58,404 bases of DNA from Nostoc sp. LPT (lineage in GTDB: Bacteria > Cyanobacteriota > Cyanobacteriia > Cyanobacteriales > Nostocaceae). Under the pieces are notes generated by a model. It did not search any database. It saw only the letters and a program-made list of their open reading frames with translations, and was not told the origin of the DNA. The stretch spans positions 1 through 58,404 of the forward strand of contig NZ_JABXKF010000049.1 in the NCBI RefSeq assembly GCF_017115165.1, in the 5' to 3' direction. Positions 35,632 through 43,697 of the stretch are shown here, piece after piece. Within the stretch, counting starts at the first letter, position 1; every line of letters begins with the position of its first letter. Made by a program: the position numbers and the translations under genes.

Positions 35632-36729
35632 TCACGCCAATGCTGAAGCTTGGGGTTTGGCAAAAATCATTCTTCCTGCTGTAGTTTGCAAAGCACTGGT
35701 GACTACTACTCGCAGTTCACCACCCACATAACTGCTACCTTCTTCAACGACTACCATTGTGCCGTCATCTAGGTAGCCAATGCCTTGACTAGGTTCTTTG
35801 CCTTCCTTGAGGATTTTTAAATCCAGGTTGTCGCCAGGTAAATAACTGGGACGGACGGCATTCACTAAATCATTCACATTCAAAACAGGTACTTTCTGAA
35901 CACTGGCAACTTTAGACAAGTTGTAGTCGTTGGTTAGCAGTGTGCCGCTAATTTCTTGGGCGAAGCGTACTAACTTGGCATCCACTGTGGGAATATCTTC
36001 GTAGTCAACTGCATTAATCAGGATGCGATCGGGATAATCTTCTTTAATGCGGTTGAGAATTTCTAGTCCTCTCCTTCCCCGCACCCGCTTTTGGTCTTTG
36101 CTAGCATCCGCTACTTGTTGGAGTTCTTGCAAGACAAACTGCGGTACAAGAATTTGCCCTTCCAGAAACCCTGTTTCTAGTAAGGCTTCAATACGACCAT
36201 CAATAATACAGCTAGTATCTAAAACTTTGGTATTGGCTGGTTTTAATGTTCCTTCCACTACCATTGATTCGACCGTGTTGGGATTAATGAACCGCAATAA
36301 GCCTCGCCCGTGGGTGTCTGCCAAATTCATGCCAGTGACGGAGAGGATGATGCTACCGACAACAGCCACCAATGGCTTAATAAATCCAAAATCCGCCGGG
36401 ATAGGGAGCAAAAATAGTGGGGCTAGCATCAAGTTAGCTAGTAATAGCCCAATCACTAAGCCAATGGCACGAGTTAAGATCACTTCCAGAGGCATTTCTT
36501 TGACTTGTGATTCTAGGCGACGATATGTCGTCTGGAAACTCAGCCCGATCGCACCACCAATAATAGCGGCAAAGACGGCAACAACTAAGCGTAAAGCTTC
36601 TAGATTCGTTACCTGATCTAGCGTCCCATTGGGTAGTAGTTCAATGCTGTAGAACCCTATTCCCGACGCTGCTAGGATAAATGAGAAAATAATAATGGCG
36701 TCAAGCATGGTTGTCTTGTTTTCCTGCAA
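35632..36729 (-). CDS. PIN/TRAM domain membrane protein (YacL-like)
   Basis: 365 aa. N-terminal four-helix membrane region (about residues 10-140), then a PIN nuclease domain opening TKVLDTSCIIDGRIEALLETG (residues about 164-184, with acidic residues at the start of the fold) and DYEDIPTVDAKLVRFA; a C-terminal TRAM beta-barrel (YLDDGTMVVVEEGSSYVGG) follows. Proteins of this layout are conserved in Bacillus (YacL) and cyanobacteria; RNA binding is expected from TRAM. A second Met at residue 8 (36708) may be the real start. The substrate is unknown. Confidence 0.88.
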   Translation of the reverse strand: MQENKTTMLDAIIIFSFILAASGIGFYSIELLPNGTLDQVTNLEALRLVVAVFAAIIGGAIGLSFQTTYRRLESQVKEMPLEVILTRAIGLVIGLLLANLMLAPLFLLPIPADFGFIKPLVAVVGSIILSVTGMNLADTHGRGLLRFINPNTVESMVVEGTLKPANTKVLDTSCIIDGRIEALLETGFLEGQILVPQFVLQELQQVADASKDQKRVRGRRGLEILNRIKEDYPDRILINAVDYEDIPTVDAKLVRFAQEISGTLLTNDYNLSKVASVQKVPVLNVNDLVNAVRPSYLPGDNLDLKILKEGKEPSQGIGYLDDGTMVVVEEGSSYVGGELRVVVTSALQTTAGRMIFAKPQASALA

Positions 36730-37112
36730 CTGTGTTAACCGATAAAGTTAAGTATTTTTTATTTCATCGGTAAGATAAACTGATCAATATTGACTTACAC
36801 TAGGGGTTTAGGCTGACAATATCTGCAATTATTATAACTAAAGGCTTTTATCTTAATATTTTTCATTGTTTCGTTGTAAAACGACAAAAACTTGTAAATA
36901 AACTACTCATTTTGTAAGAATTCAGAATCCAGAATCCAAAAGTCAGAATTAAGAAGACTTTGATACCCAAACTTAATAATTTTAATAAAATCAAGAAGTG
37001 ATTGCACGCTTGATTTTACAATTGTTCTGGCTCCTGACTCCTGAGTCCTGAATTCTTTCCTCATTTTCATTGTCTCTAATTTGCAGTTAGATTAACTTAA
37101 AACTTTCTCAAA
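36730..37112. repeat. Gap with GAATTCAG-bounded repeat
   Basis: A 141-bp repeat block lies between AAGAATTCAG (36917-36926) and its inverse CTGAATTCTT (37048-37057), with short AGAATCC and CCTGACTCCTGAGTCC direct repeats inside. It looks like a shortened relative of the block at 529-764. The rest has no credible ORF. Confidence 0.55.
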
Positions 37113-38342
37113 ATGAGTAAAAAATTTAGTATTTCTGGAATTGCAAGTTCTGCTTATGTGCATATTCCCTTTTGCAGACGGCGGTGTTTTTATTGTGATT
37201 TCCCGGTGTCTGTTGTTGGCGATCGCTTGCGGGGCGAAACATCTGGTACTATTTCCCAATATGTTGAGGTGCTATGTCAAGAAATTGCCATTACACCAGC
37301 ATTTGGTCAACCCCTGAAGACAATTTTCTTCGGTGGTGGTACTCCTTCGTTGCTCTCAATAGAGCAGCTACAACGTATACTCAGAGAGCTAGAGAAGCAT
37401 TTTGGGATTGCGTCTGGGGCAGAGATTTCTATGGAAATTGATCCAGCTACCTTTGATTTAGCCCACATAGCAGGCTATCGCAGTGCAGGCGTGAACCGGG
37501 TAAGTTTGGGTGTACAAGCCTTTCAAGGAGAATTATTGCAAAGGGCGGGGCGATCGCACTCAGTTGAAGATATTTTTGCAGCTGTGGAACTAATCCACCA
37601 AGTAGAGATTCCCGAATTTAGTCTAGACTTAATTTCTGGATTGCCGCATCAGTCTTTAGATCAATGGCAGGATTCCTTAGAAAAAGCAGTGGCGATGTCT
37701 GGCGACAAGTCGCTTCTCTCCGAGACGCTACGCGAACGCGCCTACGCACCCACTCACATTTCCATTTACGATCTTACCATCGAACCAGGTACAGCCTTTG
37801 GTCGTTACTACAAACCTGGCGATACTCCAATGCCTACGGATGAAGCCACAGTCAAAATGTACCAGATGGGTCAGCAGGTTTTAACTAGTGCAGGTTATGA
37901 GCATTATGAAATTTCTAATTATGCTCAACCTGGTCATCAGTGTCGGCATAATCGAGTGTATTGGGAAAACCGCCCTTATTATGGCTTTGGTATGGGTGCG
38001 GCGAGTTATGTTGAGGGGAAACGCTTCACTCGTCCGCGCAAAACTAAGGAGTATTACCAGTGGGTACAAGCTGGAGGTGTAATTGATTGTGATGTGACTC
38101 CCCCAAAGGAAGTATTGTTAGAAACGTTAATGTTGGGGTTGCGTTTGGCGGAGGGTTTGAGCTTGGCGGCTTTGGCGGAAGCTTATGGGGAAGAGAAGGT
38201 GGAGGAGATTTGTCGGTGCTTGCAATTGTATTTTGAGAAAGGTTGGGTGGAAGTTGCAGAGGGAAGATTGCGTTTAATTGATCCCCAAGGGTTTTTGTTT
38301 TCTAATGTGGTGTTGGCAAAATTGTTTGAGAAGTTGGGATGA
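37113..38342 (+). CDS. hemW: Radical SAM heme chaperone HemW, with an in-frame repeat insertion
   Basis: 409 aa. Radical SAM Cys motif C21-x3-C25-x2-C28 (YVHIPFCRRRCFYCDFPV), then the GGGTPSLLS SAM motif and the family's SLGVQAF and ISNYAQPGHQCRHN. HemW inserts heme into respiratory enzymes; older annotation as coproporphyrinogen oxidase is usually wrong. Residues 195-211 (codons 37695-37745) are an extra segment that I do not expect in the family: it is encoded by a cyanobacterial repeat (GAGACGCTACGCGAACGCG and an inner GCGACAAGTCGC hairpin) inserted in frame between AVA and APTHISIYDL. The gene is followed by a sugar-nucleotide gene 10 bp on, probably one operon. Confidence 0.9.
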   Translation: MSKKFSISGIASSAYVHIPFCRRRCFYCDFPVSVVGDRLRGETSGTISQYVEVLCQEIAITPAFGQPLKTIFFGGGTPSLLSIEQLQRILRELEKHFGIASGAEISMEIDPATFDLAHIAGYRSAGVNRVSLGVQAFQGELLQRAGRSHSVEDIFAAVELIHQVEIPEFSLDLISGLPHQSLDQWQDSLEKAVAMSGDKSLLSETLRERAYAPTHISIYDLTIEPGTAFGRYYKPGDTPMPTDEATVKMYQMGQQVLTSAGYEHYEISNYAQPGHQCRHNRVYWENRPYYGFGMGAASYVEGKRFTRPRKTKEYYQWVQAGGVIDCDVTPPKEVLLETLMLGLRLAEGLSLAALAEAYGEEKVEEICRCLQLYFEKGWVEVAEGRLRLIDPQGFLFSNVVLAKLFEKLG

Positions 38343-38352
38343 CGAACTGCTT

Positions 38353-39240
38353 ATGCAAAAAAATAAAGTTAGAAAAGCTGTGATTCCGGTAGCTGGTTTC
38401 GGCACTCGTTTGTTTCCAGCTACTAAAGTTGTGAAAAAAGAACTTTTCCCGATTATTGATCGAGATGGTAGGGCAAAACCTGTGATTCTCGCAATTATTG
38501 AAGAGGCAATTGGTGCTGGAATTGCAGAAGTGGGGATTGTGGTGCAGCCGGATGACAAAGAAATATTTGCAGATTTATTGAAAAACCCACCCAAAAAAGA
38601 GCTTTTACAAAAACTCTCACCAGAAAATCAAGAATATAGTCGATATCTGGAAGATTTAGGTAGCAAAATTACAATTTTATTGCAAGAGGAACAACTAGGC
38701 TATGGTCATGCGGTATTTTGTGCCAAAGATTGGGTGCAAGATGAGCCGTTTTTGCTGATGTTGGGCGACCATATTTATGCATCTGATATTGAAAAATCTT
38801 GTGCGCGTCAAATTTTAGATGTTTACGAACAACTTAATCAAAACGTTGTTGCCTTAACTACAATGCCAGTAGAGATTATTCATAAAGCTGGGTGTATAAC
38901 AGGAGTTTGGCAAGAGTCAAATTCGATTTTATCAGTTACACAACTCTATGAAAAGCCTACCATTGAGTATGCACAACAGCATTTACGTGTAGAGGGAATG
39001 TCAGAAAATGATTTTTTAGGTATATTTGGCTTATATTTACTAACGGCGAAAATTTTTGATTTTTTAGCAGAACATATTAACCAAAATTTTCGAGAACGAG
39101 GTGAATTTCAGTTAACATCCTGTCTGGAAAAATTGCGTCAGCAAGAGGAAATGACAGGATACGTTGTTAAAGGCAAGTGTTTTGATACAGGTTTGCCAGA
39201 TGCTTATCGTCAGACAATGATTGATTTTAGAAAAATATAG
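38353..39240 (+). CDS. galU: UTP-glucose-1-phosphate uridylyltransferase-like (GalU-type)
   Basis: 295 aa from the ATG 38353 (MQKNKVRKAVIPVAGFGTRL), 10 bp after the hemW stop; the longer frame from 38278 overlaps hemW and adds non-homologous residues. VAGFGTRLFPATKVVKKEL is the nucleotide-binding signature of GalU-type enzymes, with LMLGDHIYASD-type and LYEKPTIEYAQ residues for sugar-phosphate binding. GalU makes UDP-glucose for polysaccharides, glycolipids and trehalose-type sugars. The hemW-galU pairing is not expected functionally and is likely only positional. Confidence 0.85.
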   Translation: MQKNKVRKAVIPVAGFGTRLFPATKVVKKELFPIIDRDGRAKPVILAIIEEAIGAGIAEVGIVVQPDDKEIFADLLKNPPKKELLQKLSPENQEYSRYLEDLGSKITILLQEEQLGYGHAVFCAKDWVQDEPFLLMLGDHIYASDIEKSCARQILDVYEQLNQNVVALTTMPVEIIHKAGCITGVWQESNSILSVTQLYEKPTIEYAQQHLRVEGMSENDFLGIFGLYLLTAKIFDFLAEHINQNFRERGEFQLTSCLEKLRQQEEMTGYVVKGKCFDTGLPDAYRQTMIDFRKI

Positions 39241-39485
39241 ATTAATCTCAGTTCAATTCGTTTGTCTGGGAAAATCTCACTTTTTAAGATAGCTCAAGCA
39301 GATAGTAATCCATTCAGGTAAGCACGATGAGCAAGGACTTGAAAAATCTTGAAACTATACCATTTAGTTTGCCCTTGGTAATAGCCTCCTGTTTTTTTGT
39401 TAAAGCAGTTTTCAGGTAGATGAGTTACAAAATGCAGGACTCAAAATCAGATACAAAGAATTTCTACTTCCTTCCTACTGCCTCT

Positions 39486-40883
39486 TTAAAAAACTACCTC
39501 AAAACTAGCGGTAGTTAGAGCCGGAAAAGACGTAGAATCCAATTGTGCAAATTTACCCCCAAAATTAATCTCAGCAAAATCATCCGCCGAACCATTAGGG
39601 TTATAAAAGAGACTACCATTTGCGCTATTATAAACGATCGCTGCACTACTACTTGCAGCTAAAGTATCGTTCGTTACTGTGGCAAAGTCTGCGGAATTTA
39701 ATTCAGTTGGGAAGACTGAATTACTTAGAGCGGTAAAGGTAGATTTAGATAGTTGGATCTTGTCTTCCTCAAGATTGAAGTCATTAATAATATCAACTCC
39801 GAGTTCCCTAATATTAAACTTTGATCCTGTTGCAAATGCAAACTTATCTGAACCAGCGCCTCCTTCTAGTAAGTCATCCCCACTATCTCCCTGTAGGTAA
39901 TCGTTGCCTTGATTCCCAATCAGAATATCTTTTCCACTACTGCCAAAAAGAATATCATCACCTCTGCCGCCCAGAAGGTTGTCGTCATCACTACCCCCAT
40001 CTATTATGTCTGCACCAGATCCACTAAAAAGGATGTCAGAACCTGCCCCCCCATCGATGTAATGATTACCAATAACACCAGAAAGCGAAATACTGTCATC
40101 ACCATCTCCAGCAAAAATAACCTTATCGCCAGCCGAAAAATTCTCCCGACTAAAGGTGTCGTCTCCATTGGTTGTAGTGACATCAGTACTGATCGCATTT
40201 CTGGATCGAGCAACTGCCTCTTTTATGGTATCTGCAAGATTCTCACTTTTAGAACCAAGAGTCAGTACAGCACCTCGACCAAGCTGGGTAACTAGTGTCT
40301 CGTAATCGACTGCAACATCACTTGTAGTTAGAAAAATTGGAATAATGTTATTTGCTTCTAGCGCAGTTTTTACTTGTGCGATCTCTGGATAATCTTCATC
40401 AGGATCGGTTATCCCATCTCCATTATTGGCAATGGTATCACTTGGACTAACTGCTGCGCGATCGCCGGCAACGTGATAAATACTATCGGTAGCTATTATA
40501 ACAACACGAAATGAACCGACTCTATAACCAAGACTGTCGCTACTATCTAAAGCTGCGTACAAGAGTGCGTCTAATTGTGATTCGGGACCATCATTGCCAC
40601 CAAAAGCTTGAAAGTCAAAGATTTTGTCTTTAACTGTTGTGACATTATTTGTCAAAGCAACTTCTGCTTGATATACATAGTCAGCGTAACCCCCAAAAGG
40701 CGGAATTGGCTTATCCTTGAAAGAGGCAATACCAAATTTCAGGTCATCACCAAAAATACTTGCTAACGTCGGGTTGGTTAAGCGATTTACCGTCGCAGGA
40801 AGTATGGCTTTAAGCTGGACTAAATCCTCATTAGATGACGATGTTAAGTCTTGTAGCAGAACAATATCAGATACTAAAGTCAT
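39486..40883 (-). CDS. Integrin-beta-like vWA domain fused to RTX calcium-binding repeats
   Basis: 465 aa. Residues 1-230 read as an integrin-beta I (vWA) domain: MIDAS D-L-T-S-S (DLTSSSNED) for the integrin DLSYSMKDD, GGNDGPESQLDALLYAA for the NLDSPEGG loop, and VVIIATDSIYHVAGD for the FSTDAGFHFAGD strand. Then several nonapeptide RTX repeats (about 263-355: GGAGSDILF, GGRGDDILFG, GDSGDDLLEGG) and a C-terminal beta-rich part. RTX proteins are usually secreted by type I systems with C-terminal signals and need calcium to fold. So this would be a calcium-dependent extracellular adhesin-like protein. No T1SS genes are adjacent. The start is supported by similarity at MTLVSDIVLLQDLT. Confidence 0.8.
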   Translation of the reverse strand: MTLVSDIVLLQDLTSSSNEDLVQLKAILPATVNRLTNPTLASIFGDDLKFGIASFKDKPIPPFGGYADYVYQAEVALTNNVTTVKDKIFDFQAFGGNDGPESQLDALLYAALDSSDSLGYRVGSFRVVIIATDSIYHVAGDRAAVSPSDTIANNGDGITDPDEDYPEIAQVKTALEANNIIPIFLTTSDVAVDYETLVTQLGRGAVLTLGSKSENLADTIKEAVARSRNAISTDVTTTNGDDTFSRENFSAGDKVIFAGDGDDSISLSGVIGNHYIDGGAGSDILFSGSGADIIDGGSDDDNLLGGRGDDILFGSSGKDILIGNQGNDYLQGDSGDDLLEGGAGSDKFAFATGSKFNIRELGVDIINDFNLEEDKIQLSKSTFTALSNSVFPTELNSADFATVTNDTLAASSSAAIVYNSANGSLFYNPNGSADDFAEINFGGKFAQLDSTSFPALTTASFEVVF

Positions 40884-41229
40884 ATTTTTTCCCTCTGACT
40901 ATTTTTATTCATGGGTTGTATTGCAAAGTGCCTGAATAGGATTTCAGCTTGATATTAGCAGGGTTAATTGATTTAAGATAGTACTTAAACTGAAGAAAAT
41001 ATAATCTCTTTCAATAAATATTTGCTGTGTCCTTACTCAGGCTTGATTTCGTTTGTCTGGGGCTTGTTGTGTTGAGTTACTAAAGAAAGGCAGAGGGCTA
41101 TCGCAAACATTTTTTGAATCGCTATAAGGTTATAATCGCAGACTTAACGAGAGAGAATGTCACAAGAGATAGAGTTAAGCTAAAGTGCGTCAATGGCTGA
41201 GCAGTGAAGATAATGCTTTGGATTAGAGG
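40884..41229. other. Gap between vWA/RTX and methyltransferase genes
   Basis: Divergent promoter region. A -10-like TTATAATCG at about 41130-41138 lies about 90 bp upstream of the methyltransferase start. A GGCTTGATTTCGTTTGTCTGG phrase here resembles one near 39255, but I see no clear operator. Confidence 0.4.
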
Positions 41230-42354
41230 ATGAATCAGTATTTTGCAACAGTTGCTCGCGGATTAGAAACCCTCGCGGCTCAGGAGTTAGAGCAGCTGGG
41301 CGCTCATTCAGTGGAGCCAAGGTTTTGCGGTGTAGCCTTTGAGGGCGATCGCACTCTACTTTATCGCGTCAACCTCTGGGCTAGGCTACCGTTCCGAATC
41401 TTGGTGAATATCGATGAGTTTACATGCCTTGATGCCAAGGATCTCTATCGCGGTATCCAGACTATCGATTGGCAAAACTATCTCACGCCAGACATGACGC
41501 TGGCGGTGAATGTCACGGGCAAAAACGATCGCCTCAACCACAGCCACTTCACATCTCTCCAGGTCAAAAATGCGATCGTTGACCAACAGCAAAAAAATCT
41601 AGGTGAGCGTTCAAATGTAGAGCTTCATGACCCAGATGTACGGGTAAATGTTCATATTGAACGTGACTGTTGTACCGTTAAACTCGACAGTTCTGGAAAT
41701 AGTCTGCATCGCCGAGGCTACCGTCCTGCGGTGGGAGCAGCCCCTCTCAAGGAATCTCTAGCAGCTGCCCTGATTCAACTTTCGGGCTGGCAGCCAGACC
41801 AGATGTTCTACGATCCTCTGTGTGGATCTGGCACTTTACCCCTAGAAGCTAGCTTAAAGGCACTGAACATCGCACCAGGGTTGTTTCGCGATTGCTTTGG
41901 ATTTGAAAATTGGCTCGATTTTGATCTGTCCCTTTTAGAAAAACTGCTCCAAGAAGCTAAAGACAGCCAACTTGATACCCTGACTGCACCTATTTGGGGA
42001 AGCGATCGCGATGAAAATATAATCGAGCAAGCGATTAACAATGCTCAAAACTGCGGCGTTGATAATCATGTATGGTTTTCTCAAATGGAGCTTGCTGATG
42101 TTGTCGCCCCCGCAGACAGTGGGATTTTATTCTGCAATCCACCTTATGGCGAACGGCTGGGGCGAGATAGTGATTTAGGGGCGTTCTATAAACTTTTAGG
42201 TGATGTGCTGAAACAACGCTTCAAAGGCTGGACTGCATTTGTCCTGAGTGGCAACAAGGAACTGTCTCAATCAATTGGACTAAAATCATCCCAACGGATT
42301 GCAGTGTACAACGGAACGCTGCCCTGTCAGTTAATGAAATATGAACTGTACTAA
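41230..42354 (+). CDS. THUMP-domain RNA methyltransferase (RlmL/Trm14-like)
   Basis: 374 aa. N-terminal THUMP domain (ATVARGLETLAAQELEQLGA; RILVNIDEF), then the Rossmann methyltransferase: YDPLCGSGTLPLEASLKALN (SAM motif), WGSDRDENIIEQA (acidic SAM ligand), and the catalytic ILFCNPPYGERLG (NPPY). These enzymes form m2G in rRNA or tRNA. The stop codon lies in the left edge of the third 21-bp-repeat element: the end (ELY, stop) is made by CTGTACTAAGTACAG. Homologues of similar length suggest the end is intact. Confidence 0.88.
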   Translation: MNQYFATVARGLETLAAQELEQLGAHSVEPRFCGVAFEGDRTLLYRVNLWARLPFRILVNIDEFTCLDAKDLYRGIQTIDWQNYLTPDMTLAVNVTGKNDRLNHSHFTSLQVKNAIVDQQQKNLGERSNVELHDPDVRVNVHIERDCCTVKLDSSGNSLHRRGYRPAVGAAPLKESLAAALIQLSGWQPDQMFYDPLCGSGTLPLEASLKALNIAPGLFRDCFGFENWLDFDLSLLEKLLQEAKDSQLDTLTAPIWGSDRDENIIEQAINNAQNCGVDNHVWFSQMELADVVAPADSGILFCNPPYGERLGRDSDLGAFYKLLGDVLKQRFKGWTAFVLSGNKELSQSIGLKSSQRIAVYNGTLPCQLMKYELY

Positions 42355-42500
42355 GTACAGCATTTCATTAATTCGTAGCGAATTAAATTTGGCAATACGT
42401 TGCAATGTCAAAGCATCCCTCTGCAATGTCAATGCATCCCTCTGCAATGTCAATGCGTCCCCCTACATTAAAAATGCTACGCTTTTACGCAAAACTGTAT
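42355..42500 (+). repeat. Composite 21-bp-repeat element, copy C
   Basis: Left box at 42355-42396 (AGTACAGCATTTCATTAATT then TTCGTAGCGAATTAAATTTGG, forming an 8-bp hairpin stem), three 21-bp units at 42401-42463 (TGCAATGTCAAAGCATCCC, TGCAATGTCAATGCATCCC, TGCAATGTCAATGCGTCCC), and right box at 42472-42500 (GCTACGCTTTTACGCAAAAC). Its left end begins inside the stop region of the methyltransferase gene, and the short unit number contrasts with copy A. Confidence 0.78.
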
Positions 42501-42972
42501 TAAGACAGAATCGATCAGATTTTGCGATTTTCGGTTTGTAGTATGTTTAAGGCGATCGCTCTCAACTACTTCTGCTCAGTAAAAAATACATTGCCTGAAA
42601 ATTTTGTGACACTGGGGATGTGCTGTATTGTCGGAGTTTGTGAGAACCGCGACCTAAATCTGCTGTTGCATGACATTGGCTATCTCGATAGACTCAATCT
42701 GAATCGGTGATATTTTTAATCCTCTTTAATAAATTTAAATTAAGTCAAACAAACTTGAAAGGCGTTGCATAAATGCGAGATGAATCGGCAGTTAAAACCA
42801 TTGAGAATTCGTTCCCAATTGAGCGAAATCATCCCATGATTCAGCAACGCCACTTGAAACTATGTGTAAGTCTATATTCTGGCAGTTAGTATGACAACTT
42901 TTGAAACAAGTGGCAGTATAATCAGTGACTGACAATCTGCAATTTATTTATCGTTAAAAGGCAAGGCTATTT
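42501..42972. other. Gap between element C and the next gene
   Basis: A 62-codon ORF at 42522-42710 (MFKAIALNYFCSVKNT as its core) is not convincing: no family and no ribosome-binding site. A 91-bp MITE lies at 42761-42851. The rest is AT-rich. Confidence 0.5.
42761..42851. mobile_element. 91-bp MITE with 8-bp target duplication
   Basis: Starts GGCGTTGC and ends GCAACGCC, with imperfect pairing extending to about 27 bp. It is flanked by ACTTGAAA on both sides (42753-42760 and 42852-42859), an 8-bp target-site duplication. No ORF inside. A parental transposase would use GGCGTTGC ends; none is in this window. Confidence 0.85.
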
Positions 42973-43239
42973 ATGTCAGACCAATTCACCTTTACCGTTA
43001 CCAATAAAACTGAATTGGCAATTACAGAGTTGTGGGTATCTATCGATGATCAAGAGTGGGCCTCATTTAACTTGGGTGAGTTAGGGATTCCATCAGGTGA
43101 AACAGCAACAATTGCTTGGGCTGAATATACGAATGGTTCGCCCTGTGAATGGTACATTTCTGCTGTATTTGAAGATGAATCAGAAACTGAGTCAGCCCTA
43201 TTTAACTTCTGTAAAGAACCAGCTTTAACAATCGGATAA
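42973..43239 (+). CDS. Conserved small hypothetical protein, 88 aa
   Basis: A soluble, acidic beta-rich protein: FTFTVTNKTELAITELWVSI, then TIAWAEYTNGSPCEWYISAV, a Cys pair (54 and 80 region), and an acidic ending. The layout suggests an immunoglobulin-like or beta-sandwich domain; no family recognised. It lies downstream of a MITE and before a hairpin (43325-43358), and is transcribed alone. Confidence 0.6.
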   Translation: MSDQFTFTVTNKTELAITELWVSIDDQEWASFNLGELGIPSGETATIAWAEYTNGSPCEWYISAVFEDESETESALFNFCKEPALTIG

Positions 43240-43697
43240 ATTCTGCACTGCGATCGCCTACGGCGGGCGTGTACGCCATCGCGCTTGATAGATGATTGCA
43301 TATCGACTCCAGCCATAAAAACAAAAGCCCTACCTCAAAATGTATCTAGGTAAGGCTTGATATTAGATGTCCAACGCTCGTATTATCCAAATTATACCAA
43401 AACAATCCTGATAATCTACTGTCAAGAATAAGGTATAGGGGGTAGGGTGTGGGGTATGGGGTGTGGGGAAGACGGCATTGGTCGAGGCTTGTGAAGAAAG
43501 ACCAATGCAATCGTCCTGAAAAGACGGGGCAAGTGAAATTGATGGTTGTTGGGGCTGAATAGAACCTGCAACCCCACACCCTATACCCCACACAAGCCCC
43601 AACGGGGCTTGGTCACCCGAACAGTACAAGATGCCAGAAATCTTGGTGCTGAAAAGGTTCCCCTTTGGGACTAAGTGAGGCTGTTCCTTTTATCCCC
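43240..43697. repeat. Gap with palindromes and a G-rich inverted repeat
   Basis: Holds a GCCTACGGCGGGC palindromic repeat (about 43257-43270), then a hairpin AAGCCCTACCT (43325-43335) / AGGTAAGGCTT (43348-43358) with a T-rich flank on the minus side. At about 43430-43600 a G-rich run (GGGTAGGGTGTGGGGTATGG) is matched by its inverse CCCACACCCTATACCCCAC, making a long imperfect hairpin. I see no credible ORF. Confidence 0.55.

Noticed and set aside
42522..42710. 62-codon ORF after element C
   Set aside because: TTG start without ribosome-binding site; no recognisable family.
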